Shown: piece after piece, positions 48,962 through 61,489 of the stretch
How the letters are laid out: each line of letters opens with the position of its first letter
Numbering within the stretch: the stretch's first letter is position 1
Source: Neckera pumila
Lineage: Eukaryota; Streptophyta; Bryopsida; Hypnales; Neckeraceae
NCBI GenBank assembly: GCA_963969595.1
Contig: OZ018414.1
Location: forward strand, 19,575,660-19,639,659
Direction of reading: 5' to 3'
Length of the DNA: 64,000 nucleotides
Program-made: the position numbers and the translations under genes
The notes under the pieces: model-generated
The model's database searches: none
What the model saw: the letters and a program-made list of their open reading frames with translations, nothing else
Told to the model about the DNA's origin: nothing

Positions 48962-50030
48962 TATCTATCATTTTTTGATGAAATCAACACAACATTTTTG
49001 AAATTCGAGACAAAAGATCCTTTATTTTCTACAAATCAAGGCTCTTTTTATTGTAGAAAATCTTAAATGTAAGCTTTTCCGTAAATTCTGCGCCATTTTT
49101 GTTATGGTGATACAATTGAAATTTATATTCCCATTCAAGATTTTTGAATGTCAACTTTTAATGATTCAAATAAAATTTCTTATTTCTGTGAGTGCACAAA
49201 ATATTTCACGCAAATCAACTATTTGGATGGAATGATTATAATGTTTGAAGAAGAAGCAGAATCATTTTTGTTGTCTTGCTAAATTGAATTCAGAATTTGA
49301 AATTCAAAATAAAATAACATATGAGGGTTACAAATTGCCAAATTGTGTCAGAATAGCGTCACAATCACCCTACACCATAAAGAAGTTTTGAATTTGAAAA
49401 AATAATAAAAATTGAATTAAAAAAGGATCTTCACATATTATTCTTATCCTAGTTGCCTATAATACAAAATCTTCATATTTTTGCCTCATAAAGAATATAG
49501 AATGAGTGTAAGTTTCCTCTATAGACATAGATCCACCTTTAGAAATTATTATTTATTTTTTTACATAGTATTTTAAAAAGTCAAAATATTATAAAATTTT
49601 AGTGTCCAATAGATGTGTATATTATACACCTTGCAAAAAAGTGGAAAAATTGAAATATGGAGCAACCCAAAATCAGTTGTGAGTACAATGTGGTTTCATG
49701 ATGAATTGAGAGTTAGTTTTATGATACTAAAATGATGATATATAAATTTTTTTATATATTTATTACATAAAAACTTAAAATTCATTGTTTCTTTGGCTAC
49801 AAATACTTTTTTTATTGATAATCTTAGACTACAGTAGTGGTTGCAAAAAGTGCTTGTAATACTTTTTGTCCTGATCCATAAAAGAGTGGTTTTTGACTTT
49901 TTTCTACCTCAAGTTTTTTATTATACCTCTCATGGACTCAAGATTCATACAATAATTAGAATCCAAGATCATTTATACTATTATACTACTAAAATCATAA
50001 CTCCCTCTGTAATATCACAAATGCTACCAT
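48962..50030. other. Intergenic, no gene seen
   Basis: AT-rich and without a recognisable gene or repeat boundary. Confidence 0.35.
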
Positions 50031-50032
50031 TA

Positions 50033-51622
50033 ATAACAGGGGCTCATGCTTGCTACGTTACGCGTTCATTGTATCACATATTAGTAAATTTTTGATATAT
50101 TTGAATAGAATGCATAATAATGATTTCAATAAGTCTTTGAAATAATTAATTTTAATATTTTGTAAAAACATTTTCAATCATGCATACATAAAAATGATAT
50201 TTTCACATAATGTTATCCCCTAAAGGATCAAATACCATTTTTTCGGCAATATAGCAATTTTAGGCAGCTCACTACAAATGGAAATTTTAATTTTTTTCTT
50301 TGGAATTTTCACACAAGATGTGCCCAAGGAGTAGCTTCAAGGTTCAACAATTTTCATAACTTTTGACTTTATGGATAAAAAGTTATTGCATGATATGTAA
50401 TTTTTCACGTTCGGCGGGCAGCCCAGGCAGCTCAAAAAAATCTTTAAAAAACACTTTTTTGAAAAATTAAAATTTGAAATTGGTTTTATAGATTTATATA
50501 TACTTGGAATCATTCCATTTGGATTAACTAGTCAAAAGTTATGAGGATTCTTAGTTGGAGAGTAGTTATGGAATCTTTACTCTAAAATGAACTTTGAAGT
50601 CCTTTTTCTAACTCAAGTTTCAATATTTTTGAATAAAACAAAAAACATTGGGTGTGTATTGTTTATTACAACATTACAACCTCTGGGATTGGCATTTTTC
50701 AATTCCATAATTAAATTCTTGACAATTTAGTATTTTGAGTCATTCTCTACTTCTTCCTACTTACTATTTTTTTCCTATATGTTGTACAATTCCAAATGAT
50801 TTGAAAATTTTCCAGCATGTAGCCAACTTGACTTCAAGAATAAATCCAAAGAGTAACCACCATTTTGGACATTTTTTCATATAAATGTGACCTTGTGAAG
50901 GGCAGCTGCCCGGATATTTGCAGTGATTAAAAAAGGATTTTTGTCAATTCAAACGCTATTATCTTGCAATCTACATGGTGAAAAATTCTGAAATTTTTTC
51001 CACATCTTTTTAAACTAGTGTACTACAAGATCCTATGGTTACATGTGTTCAAAAATGTTTTTTTTCTAAAATTTGATACTTGTATTAGAAATGGCAGTTT
51101 TGGAGCGGTTTTGGTGAAAACATAGTCAAAAACCTTTAAGGGTTATATTACAAAAATAGAGTAGTAGTTTGCAATCACCTCTGGAATATCACTTTTACAG
51201 CTTTTATGATTTCAAAATTCTATTGCTACTACCAAATGATTTTAGAAATTTCTTCAATTGAAGCAATTTTGGATTTCACAACAATTAAGTTGTTCATGAA
51301 GTTTTTGAAATTTACAAGTTTTTCTTTTCAACACACCAAGTTTTTGGGTTGCCATTATTCGTAACAATTGAGTCAACTTTTGAATGCATTACAATAAATG
51401 TGCATCTTTTACAGTATTCACCATTGCATATATTTCATTCATCATTCAATAAATTTCTATTGTACATTTCAATATATGCTTACTTATAAACAAAATTATA
51501 CAAAGATTTTTGTGATTTTTATTTGAAGAATTATTGAAATTTTGTTTTGCATTTTATTTAATACATAAAAATTCTATTAAAATTCAAAAAATGAATGCGT
51601 AGCATAGCAAGCGCCAACCACT
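50033..51622. mobile_element. Inverted-end element, Helitron-like terminus, hosting a TTAA element
   Basis: The right end reads GAATGCGTAGCATAGCAAGC, then GCCAACCACTAG followed by T. A GC-rich stem and a short spacer before CTAG|T is what the 3' end of many plant Helitrons looks like. The left end carries the same sequence inverted (GGGGCTCATGCTTGCTACGT, then TACGCGTTCATT), with TTAATAA outside both ends. Between them sits the complete TTAA-family element 50217-51142. Two outward-facing Helitron ends or a TIR element are both possible. Confidence 0.45.
50217..51142. mobile_element. TTAA-family element with TTAT flanks
   Basis: 926 bp, ends CCCCTAAAGGATCAAATACC and AACCTTTAAGGG, same subfamily and orientation as 60565-61484 (TTGAATCATT/TGAGTCATTC, CTACTTCTT, TATATGTTGTACAATTCC, GATCCTATGGTTACATGTGT). 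The flanking tetramers are TTAT at 50213-50216 and TTAT at 51143-51146 instead of TTAA. Confidence 0.75.
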
Positions 51623-52750
51623 AGTTAATAATAAGATTCATAGACTTCATTGCAATCTTGTCTCTACTTTAATAGATGGCACATAATCCCAATAATTTGT
51701 TTACGTCAAGAATTATAGTTTTTTAAATTTTTGATAGACCAATTTGGTCCTTTGAACCGCCTACATTTCAATGAACTTTTAGGACTAAAACTAGCTTCAA
51801 ATTCTTATAAGAGTTTTCTTATAAGGCAAAATATTAGGGATATCCTTTTATTCCAATTCAAAGATTTATCTAAATTTTCCTTTTACCTCCCTTGTATTCT
51901 TAATTACACATTGGGAGGTAAAAGGAAAAATTGGTAGGGTATGCTTCATTTATTATTAATTACAAATTGGTCTAGAATGGTAGAATGCACACCATTGATT
52001 ATTAATTACAATTACATTTTGGAAGTCAAAGGAAAAAAACAATGTGAGTTGGAATTAAAAGATATATCTATCTCTTTATTCTTTGCAAATGTCATACGGT
52101 ATTAGTATGGATAATGCTATCAAAGAAGTAGGTTGTTATTTTACTATATCAAACTGCATGGAATAAGATGTGGAGGAAAATTAGGACAAAAATTGGAATA
52201 ACACTACATTGATTATTGTTTTAAAATTATAACAAAGATTCGGGTAGAAAAAAACAAGACTAATACAATTTCTAATGAGTTTATATTCAAGTATTGGAAT
52301 GATATAATTTTACTCAATAGAAATGAAATTCCAATGTATTTAGCTAGGTTCACTCAACTATTATGAAGATTCAAAAGTTATATTGGACAATAGCCAAAAT
52401 TAACAATTGATGAAATTGAAATTTTTATAATTGAATGAAAATTAATTATGAAAATATACACCAGTAAGTAATGTACTTTGTCGAAGATAACAAGGCAATT
52501 CAAAATCATCATATTAATTGCGTCATAAAGAGAATAAAATGAGTCCAAGCTGTTTATGTATACATAGATGGGTCTAATCAAATTTAAAATTAACTATTTA
52601 AATGGAAATTTGCTGCTTAACTTTAAATTCTTAAGTAAGAAAATCCTATAATTTCTTGATTAAAAAGTTGGAAATGGTATAAAATTTTGGAGTCCAATAA
52701 GTATATGAAAAATGCTTAATCCACTTTGGGACACTTCAAACTTCATTGTC
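51623..52750. other. Intergenic, no gene seen
   Basis: Very AT-rich. A TTAATTACA(C)A-TTGG motif recurs near 51898, 51955 and 52000. No gene. Confidence 0.35.
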
Positions 52751-52754
52751 TTGA

Positions 52755-53301
52755 CCCCTAAAGATCCATGGATTAGAAATTGACAAATACTTACAAAACT
52801 ACCTAAAATAAGCATTCTCTAAAAAAAGGCTATTGTTCAAATTTTTTTCATTTTTTAGAATTTGTAACTACTGAATCTTATTCTTGATTAATTCAAGAGT
52901 CACTTGTAATTTTTTTTGAATCTATAGGTAATATATGAGAACAAAGCCTACAAAGTAAAGATAAATGTTTTTTTCAAGATTGTCTAAGCTTTTGACAATG
53001 TGGCTTTGTTGAGCTTTTGAGTCCATAACTCAAATTTTGTTTGCAAAGAAGATGTAGGGACTTTGACTTTGTTGAGCTTTTGAACCCCATACCTCAAATC
53101 TTATTTGCAAAGAAGATGCAGGGACTTCATATTTGAGTAGAGTCTCATGTTAGAAATATCATAAAAATTCAATTCCCTAGAAGTTTTTTTGTTTCACCAA
53201 TTTCAATAAAAATAAGTTAGAAAGAAACTAAAATCTGATACCTCATTTTGGGTGCTTGAATTTCTCAAAAACCATTTCAACTTGCATGAAGCTTTTAAGG
53301 A
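52755..53301. mobile_element. Degenerate TTAA-family-like element
   Basis: CCCCTAAAGATCCATGG follows TTGA at 52751, and GCTTTTAAGG precedes TTAA at 53302. The length of about 550 bp and weak inner similarity make this tentative. It contains a 63-bp direct duplication (CTTTGTTGAGCTTTTGA..., about 53003-53065 and 53066-53127). Confidence 0.4.
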
Positions 53302-53309
53302 TTAAATAA

Positions 53310-54830
53310 GATGTCATTGAAAAAAAGAATATCTCTTGAATTTGAGTCCAACACATAATAAGCCGTGTGAGCTCTCAAAAATCACCTAAAAAATCACATA
53401 TCAAAGAAAGTCAAAACATGAATGCAATATATACATAGGAATTAAATTTAACAAATCCATTTAACAAATCCTCCCAAATGCTCATTTGAACCACATCCAG
53501 TAATCACATAGGCTTGTACCAATATTATGCAAATCCATATGCAAATTGCAATTCATCACAAACATTATTTCTTACACAGTGCATTTAAACTCTATAAGGT
53601 AGGATTAACGTTCCCCATCCCCCATATTCTACCAAAGTTCCCTGTTAGCGGAGCGTCAGTGTCTCCTGACGGGGCCCATAAAAAAGAGTTTATCAAGTTT
53701 AATTTTTATTCTAATTTTAAATTTAAAACTTCTTCCAAAAATTTAATATTTAATTACTATTTGAACTTTGGGCCTGTAATTGTGGTCTACTAATTTAATT
53801 TACCCCATTATATACTCCAGATTTCAGATTTTTTGAACTAGCTTTTTAAATTGAGATGAATTTCTTCACTCTTACTTTAAAAATTCATAGTAATTTCAAA
53901 GTTTCACAAGAACATCTAATTTATTTTTAAACATGCGATTGCATCTCTCACTGAAAAAAAAAACAAGTATCAAGATTCCATTCATAAATAGTCTCAAAAG
54001 GGAAAGTAAAGACTGAAGGAATTAAAGTTCAAGTTCATAGTCATAGGCCCATTTCGTCAGATGGTGAAGGGAACAGAACATTCTGCAGCAATTGGGACTT
54101 CATCACCAATGAAAGTTTCAAATCCATTACCCAATGGCACTACTTCTTTCACGGCAACTGAAAAACTTGAGAACTCCAAGCAATTGAATGCTGTAATCTT
54201 AGCTCAGATTCATAACCTGTCAGTCTAATCATATCCAATGTGGAGAAATGAGGCACGGAATACCTGAGCAAGCACATGAGAAGCACGGATTAAATTTCCA
54301 TATAAAACAATCCTGAGTTGTGTAGAAGTCTGACATTCTGTAACTCAGATTTTAATTAGCTGATCAATCACCTCACTAGCTGGGTCCCAATTTTCATGGA
54401 AAAAAAAGAACATCACGAGAAGTGGTAAATAGTGTAATGTCCATTCACATTCAGCAGCGAACCTCAATGACTCAAATTGAAGAGAAGAGGAGGAATAGCT
54501 CAGCAATAAAATAAGGTAAGGTAAGTATAACTAATTACAAACCCACCTAATTATGTTGCTGTGTACACTCCTTTATTTCTTGACCTAATTCTAGGATAGT
54601 CATTCTCGTCTTATTAGATTTGTGCCACATGAATAAGAGAAGAATGACAACTCTAGATTTAGGTTCTGCAATGAAGATGGGGTATGCATTGTGAAGCAAT
54701 AAGGTAGGGGTTGCAATTAGTTATGCTTCCCTTATTCCCACATTGCAAGAGGTGCAGTATGCTTGATGGAAGTTACCTTCACAAATCGGGATAGTAGGGA
54801 AGTAATCAAGGTAAGAAATAATCAAGTCAT
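53310..54830. other. 3' flank of CGL160 with an unassigned small frame
   Basis: At 54061-54228 both strands stay open. The plus strand gives a 56-codon frame beginning MVKGTEHSAAIG; the minus strand gives a 43-codon stretch ending AAECSVPFTI that follows an acceptor-like GATTACAG. Neither is recognised, and either could be an exon or chance. The rest shows no gene. Confidence 0.3.
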
Positions 54831-57800
54831 TTAGGCGTCGCTGTCCTCTTCGTCTGATTTTGGAAGGAGCTCCTTAAAAGTTTCGACAAATGTGGCTGCT
54901 TTGTACGTGAAGAAGCCCACCAACATGGGAATAAGCTGCAGCGGAATCGCATCATATTGTGGTACTGCCAATCTGCACTTACACAGCCTCATGTCAAGTA
55001 AAATAGCAAAACTGCAATGGCGAACTTGCAAACAAATGACCGTTGGCATACAAGCAAGGGCTCTATTCAACGTACGCATTCCATCTGTTGAATAGCATTA
55101 CTAGTAGCACTGGCACCAGTATACGAGGTTGCCCCATTGCACCCCTGCACGCAATATATATCCCACATAAGAAAACAGTTCATAACAGTCTTGAAAGAAG
55201 CTGCGAACATTATTAGCTAAGTCTACTGCTAATTCAAGTAAGAATCAGGATATCAAGATGCTTCAATTCTTAAACATCTTTCTCTGCCGCAGATCGTTAC
55301 ACATATTGAGTTCAAAAAATGAAAACATTGGCGTCAGTCAACTATAATAAGAAAGTCTAATCGCAGCAAACCAGTGGAGTTACAGTGAAAATAATGGGCG
55401 GTCAACATTGCTCTGTGTTCCATTCCGATAGCGGAATTGGCTATGTAGGTCCAAGGAAATGTGGAGAGCTTCCACACACACTACTTACTTCATAGCCCCT
55501 GATACATCTTGTGTCCCAAGGCCGTCAACGCTATTTCCAAGCATGCGAATATATGCAAGTGCCCCGACTAGCCCAACTCCATAACTGCAGCAAAAACAGT
55601 AATTCTAAATATTAGCTTCTCAATCGTAGCAGTTCCTCTTACAAACCAAAATTCAGCTTCGACATCTGCTTATGAGTACAGCAGCATGCATGGGAGAGAC
55701 GCCATGATTGTGCCAAAATAGCCAAAACTCGAGATCAATGGTTACAGATGCACTGCAACGATCCTTATGGATGTACGCATTCAACAGCGAAGTTGATATT
55801 GATACTAAAATACAATATAAAACTGAATGACGTACAAAAGATGCAACAGAACAAAGTGAAAGATTTTGCCATGCTGACAAGTTAGGCTGAAAACCTGGCT
55901 GCAATCTGTGGGGAATACGCAAAATAGGTCCCCGCTAAACTGGAACCCCCTATTGCCAGAGTAGTAAATTGAAGGTCTTGTTTGAGCTGCAAGTACCAAT
56001 AACCAGGTGGTCACAATCAGAGTACAGAACTGAGAATGGCCTCAGTATTATGAAAGATGTAGGACTTGAGTTTGCCCATGGTGATTAAAACAACCAAGAG
56101 TCGATGTACTTAGAACTAAGGCGGTCATAAGAACAAAGGCATACTAGTAGGTGCACAACAAACCTGGTAAATCCTTACACTTTCATATGTAGACACCTAG
56201 GTATAACAATAGGTTGGTGGATAGAGGAGATACGCATGTGCAAACAACTGAGTATCTTCCTTCTATAGTTGGGTGACAAATATAATAAATTGAGAATTCA
56301 AAGTGCATAATGCTTCATAAGGAGCATTGCTTGTGTGCAAAACACACACCTTGAGATAGCGATTTCTTGCAATAGCTGCATCCTTGATGGGATCTACCCT
56401 CTTCTTATTCACATCCCTCATCAACTTCTCCTGAAAACAATTAATTGGATCAGAATTTGTGTTAGGAACCCAATTTCATGGGTTGGATAGTTGCCCATTT
56501 ACAATGAAAGTGTCCTACGAACATGTCACTTGTAAGAAATGAGATCACAATGCAAATTCTAGGCTCTATAGTAGGCAATGACACTTCCATGAACTACATC
56601 ATAGGTGCAATCAACTCATGGTTCAAGGGTAGTCTAAAAATTGGGACCCTACTACTTCAAACTTCAACAGATTATAATGAATTTGTACAATATCCAAATA
56701 ATACATATTTTTCTAAATTGGAACATTCCCAACCTAAGTTGAAGAAATAACAGCACATAAAAGATGGAGAGATACATATGCTGATATTCTCATAACTAAA
56801 ACCTAGGTAGAGAAAGAATACCGTGCCACCAGAAATGGACTTATTGGCACGAGACCATTGCTCCTCTTCACGCTTAGTTGGGGCAAACCGCCACCTTGTC
56901 TTGTTTTCCTCTTTCATCTACCACATGCCAGACAAGATTCAGTAGGTTAGTAACTTTCAATATTCCATCAACAAATTTTGAAGCAAATGGGGTAGAGCCT
57001 CAATAGTTGAGAGGAGAAGTAGAACCCATAATTTTACTTACACCTCACTAAAGAATTTGATTGAGAAGATATGCAACCAATAAAGACTCAAATGCACTAG
57101 GTCAAAGAGGAATAAAGTCTAAAACTTCTATTACCATATTTAATCTCATAACATACTTAGGATTTGAGGATAGGACAAATACAACAAGATCTTAAAAAAT
57201 TATGCAATTGAATTTTGCAAATTAGGTGCCAAAAATGAATAGGACATACAAAGGAAGGATCAAATTTATTTAATCAAGTTTAAGTTTAAAATGTCATTTG
57301 CATTAGCATCATGTCCGGTAATAGCAAACACCAAAAATTATTTGAAAACCAGTAACTGCCGTATCTCTCAGTAGGTAATAACTTGCAAATCAAATTTGAG
57401 AAGCCTGTCCTTGATTACCATTACCTAGTCCATAAAGGCAGAAAAAGAAAGATTTGTACCTTAGCAGCAAGATCTAATGAAGAAGCCCGGCGAGCAGCTG
57501 CAACTTGGCGATTTAAGGTGGCCTTTGACGGTTGCATAAGTTCCTTACTCAAATCTATGTCCATACTGCAAATGAAACCTCTCATCATTACTTTGAAATT
57601 CAAGAGGTTACATAGACATAACGCCATAAGAAACATTAGAAAATTCCATAAACGCGTACCAACATGAATCAAAGCTGAAAAACAAATGCCTGAAAATAAT
57701 ACCTGTCGAGAGCAATTGCTCGATTCAAGCTAAGGAACCCAGAATCTGGCTCAACTTCCTTCAAAACCACAAATTCAAGAAAAAAAACCGCACATTAGTG

Positions 57801-58641
57801 TCAAAGGTGGATGATTCTAATAACTATTGGAGACCTGATCCCATCAACTATACTACGACTTGTCACCCTAGTTGTTACCAACGTCGACTCACACTGGAAA
57901 GCCATCAATTCGCAGGTGCTGCAAGCACAACTTGGCTAAATGCCTGTGGACACTACTTTGAATGGAAACAAATGGGGTTGTACACTGTCCCTTCAACTTC
58001 GAAGTTGCCATAAGAAATTCATTCTTAGAAACAAAAATTTCATCTCCACAGATTTGACAAGTAACCTCTCCACAGCACTACACTGATCTCCCAAAAATCT
58101 CATTCCCAAAGATATCCGCAAGTTTCAAGTGACGCAAATAGTATCCACTACATCAAATGCAACCATCCACAAGCATAGCACTTCATGAACAAAATCTCCT
58201 GGAGAGTCAAAGCCTTCTAAAACCCTACAGCCAAAACCCTTCTAAAACCCTAACGAAACCCTAATTGCACTGAACATGAGAAGAAGCGCACAAGTTAGTT
58301 ACCGGAGGAGGCGGGGGTTTCATTTCCGAAGGAGGAGTTTCTACAAACGGCTGCCAAGTCTTCTTCCAAATGTATTCGCCGGTGTCCGCCAAGGGGTCCT
58401 CCTTCGGACCTCCGCCCCACGACCTGCGGATTTTGATATCAATGGGCGGACCGCCGTATTCCCCTGGCCCATCGCCTTTGATCCACTTCTCTTTGGGCTT
58501 CACCTTGGGCGCCAGACGCGGCCGCTCGGCCGACCCGCTGGAGTCGCCCCTCGCTTCTTGCGAAGCGGATGCACTTCGCACCACTAAGGGATTGGTGGTA
58601 CTACACCGTAGCTGCAAGCTTGAAGCTGCCGAGAGATACAT
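54831..58641 (-). CDS. CGL160: CGL160, chloroplast ATP synthase assembly factor (Atp1/UncI-like)
   Basis: The exons in transcript order are 58641-58303, 57758-57703, 57565-57460, 56917-56822, 56430-56350, 55986-55895, 55584-55489, 55144-55076 and 54972-54831. All introns are GT-AG, the frame is continuous, and the product is 358 aa (the Arabidopsis protein is about 350). Residues 1 to about 45 are Ser/Ala/Arg-rich with few acidic residues, like a plastid transit peptide. The conserved stroma-side region has GEYGGPPIDIKIRRSWGGG, EDPLADTGEYIW, GFLSLNRAIALDS, MDIDLSKELM and RWRFAPTKREEEQW. The C-terminal part has four membrane segments (about 233-252, 259-275, 296-312, 324-342), including FNRWNALAVPQYDA and LQLIPMLVGFFTYK, and an acidic tail. 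In Arabidopsis it links CF1 to CFo and promotes c-ring assembly in thylakoids. Confidence 0.93.
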
Positions 58642-58659
58642 CTCGAGATTGGTCTTGAA

Positions 58660-59165
58660 ATCTCTTCTGCAAACCCTAAAAAATCAACGACACAATTCTT
58701 TACAACAACGAATACAATTGATCACATGGTGAAGAATCAAATGGTCAGGTGTCATATGAGTCAGAAAGAGAAAAGTTTTATTCATCATCAAAGTCGGTGA
58801 AAAACATGGCATGTGTTGGTGAGGTCATATGAGACTAATTAAATGTTTCAGTTCCGAAATCTCTTGTGCAAACCCTAAAGGATCAAGGACTCAATTCTTT
58901 ACAACTACGAATGCAACCAATCATATTGAGAAGGATCAGTAATTCAGACGAAGGAAAGTTTAATTCATCATCAGAGGCAGTGGAAAACATGGCTTGTAAT
59001 GGTGAAAGACTGAGAGCTTGGTTCCGATACCCCTTCTGCGACCCCTAAAACATCAAAGACTCAATTCTTTATAACAGCGAATGCAATTGATCATATTCTG
59101 CAAATTCAGTAATATAGAAGAAAGGAAGTTCTATTAATCACCCGAGTCAATGAAAAACTCGGCAT
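58660..59165. repeat. Three diverged ~185-bp repeats upstream of CGL160
   Basis: Units begin near 58665, 58855 and 59025. Each has CTTCTGCAAACCCTAAA-like sequence, ATCAA.GACTCAATTCTTTAC and AAC.ACGAATGCAA, then TTGATCATATT and a segment ending AAAACATGGCAT/AAAACTCGGCAT. They lie in the CGL160 5' flank, in the same region as its likely promoter or leader. Confidence 0.7.
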
Positions 59166-59361
59166 ATGTTCGAGAGTGACTGCAAAAAAGTTAGACAAAA
59201 CAGAGTCCCATATGACCTACACAACAAAAACAAGACTCAATTTTTGACTTTCTTGATCCTTAAGGGAGGTACTCAACTCCCCAAGATTGTCGATTTACAA
59301 TCAATTCACACCCCACGGACTCACCCACCCATCAACACCATAACTGAAGCTCAAATTCGAA

Positions 59362-59891
59362 TCCAACTATCATCAACGACACTGCGACACACAGAACGAT
59401 TTCCACCGAGCTCGAATTGAAATCAAATCCCAAAGTTGATCGAATCACAACGAATTCACGGAAACCCAACAAAGGGAAAGCGAGAATTCAATGCAAGCCC
59501 GCGAAACGTTCCAAATGTAAGGGAATTCTTCCTTAATTTTTTCTTGCGAGGGAGACAAAACAAGGAATGGCAGTAGATTCTTCGACAATGTTGTGATGAT
59601 TGAAGTATGAGTTGAATTAGTAGAGGATCCAACTATCATCAACGACACTGAAACACCCAGAACGATTTCCACCGAATTTGAATTGAAATCAAATCCCAAA
59701 ATTATTCCAATCACAACGAATTCACGGAAACCCACCACAACGAAGCGAAAAATTCAATGCAAGCCCACGAAACGTTCCTAATGTAGGGGATTCCTGCTTA
59801 ATTTATCCTTGCGAGGGAGACAAAACAAGGAATGGCAGTAGAATCTTCGACAATGTTGTGATGATTGAAGTGTGAGTTGATTTCGTAGAGA
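59362..59891. repeat. Tandem duplication, two ~265-bp units
   Basis: TCCAACTATCATCAACGACA starts both units (59362 and 59628), and they stay colinear through CAGAACGATTTCCACCGA, CAACGAATTCACGGAAACCC, GCGAAACGTTCC and GAGGGAGACAAAACAAGGAA to GTGATGATTGAAGT. They differ at scattered bases and small indels. The duplication lies between CGL160 and the next repeat block and could contain its transcription start. Confidence 0.85.
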
Positions 59892-60560
59892 AATGGCAAA
59901 AGGAAGCTCACCGAGAGAGGCGGGTGAAGAGCGGCGATTTATGTTAACTTATGCTCGTGAAGGGCAGCGAAAGAGCTGCAGGAGTGAAATTGATGCCATA
60001 GTTCGAAGAAATTGTTGCATTGCGTGCGGGGATTTTGTTATCCGACGAGAGTTTTGTGCGATTGTGTGGCTATGTTGTGGCTGGGAGCTGGCTTCGTGGT
60101 CGTCACCGCTGGGGAGGCGGTTTCATTCGTTCATGGATGATTCTCGTCGGAGGAAAAGCTTCTCTAATTTATCTCGTTAGTGCGTGACTGCGTGTTTCAC
60201 AACTGTAGGTGCGAGTGTCTTAGGTGTTTAGGGGTTGTAATTAGGGATATCATTTTAAAAAAATTGAATGGTCAAAATAATAAATTTGAGAAAATATTCT
60301 TATTTTTATCATTTTCTAAAGTTAATTTTTGCAACTTTAATTAAATATATTCAGCATGAAGTGTCAACTAGATAGTTGGGTACAATAATTTAGCAAAGTC
60401 ACGTGTATGAGAGCAAATAGAGGAAACCAAGTAAACCTGGATGCTTGGCATTGGGTAAAATTGCTGAAACCTGTTATTTATGAAGAATCAAAATTTTGAG
60501 TTCACATTTTGTTGGCCAAGAGTATACTTAGGGCTACAGACTGGTTTACCAAAACCGTAC
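59892..60560. other. GC-richer stretch, unassigned frame
   Basis: A 95-codon plus-strand frame (59893-60180, MAKGSSPREAGEERR...) starts right after the tandem duplication. The DNA is less AT-rich than its surroundings. I see no domain and no splice context. It may be the upstream part of the CGL160 promoter or an unrecognised divergent exon. Confidence 0.3.
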
Positions 60561-60564
60561 TTAA

Positions 60565-61484
60565 CCCCTAAAGGACCAACATGCGTTTTTTGGCCGTATA
60601 GAAATTTTGGGTAGGTACGTGTGACTAGAGATATCTATATTTGAGGCTGAAATTTTAATAGAAGGTGGGGGCAAGGAATATCTTCATGAGTACCAAGTTT
60701 CATGACATTTTGAAATACGAGTCAAAAGTTGTGACCTAATATGTTGCTTTTTTTCGTAACTGGGCAGTTTGGGCAGATCAGAAAAAATCATTTTTTCCGG
60801 AATTTTTTTTTGAAATTGGTTCTCTACATTTATATATACTTAAAAAGCTTTGAGCCATTCCATTTCAATCAATGAGTCAAAAGTTATGAGCGTTTTTGGT
60901 TTGCGGGCAGTTATAGATTGTTTACTCTAAAAAATCTTTAAAGTCGTTTATTTAACTCAATTTTCAATATTTTTGGAAAAAAAAAAATCCTAGGATGTAA
61001 ATTGATTATTACAACATTACAACCGTTGGGATTGGTATTTTTAAATTCCATGATTAAAATTTTAACAATTTAGTATTTTGAATCATTTTCTACTTCTTTC
61101 TACTTACTATTTTTTTCCTATATGTTGTACAATTCCAAATGATGTGAAATTTTTCAAGCATATAGACAACTTGTTTAGGAAACTGAATTCAAAGAAGCAC
61201 CACCTTTTTCGGCATTTTTTCATTGAAAAGTGAGCTTGTAAAGTGCAGCTGCCCGTTTTTACGCAGGATTGAAAAAATGGTTTTCAAGACTTTGAATGCT
61301 TATATCTTATGATCCACACGGTGAATTTTCTGAAATTTTTACCACATGTTTTCAAAATATCATACTACAAGATCCTATGGTTACATGTGTCAAAAATTGT
61401 TTTTTTCCAAAAATTTGGTAGTTGTATTAGAAATGGCAGTTTTGGAGCGTTTTTGGTGAGAACATAGTCATGAAATTTTAGGGG
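60565..61484. mobile_element. TTAA-family element, full length
   Basis: 920 bp, TTAA at 60561-60564 and 61485-61488, ends CCCCTAAAGGACCAACATGC and GAAATTTTAGGGG. It defines the subfamily shared with 50217-51142 and the truncated copy at 23679. Non-coding. Confidence 0.85.
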
Positions 61485-61489
61485 TTAAG

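Noticed and set aside
59893..60180. 95-codon frame upstream of CGL160 as a divergent gene
   Set aside because: No domain, starts at the edge of a tandem duplication and lacks splice or codon evidence; left as unassigned.
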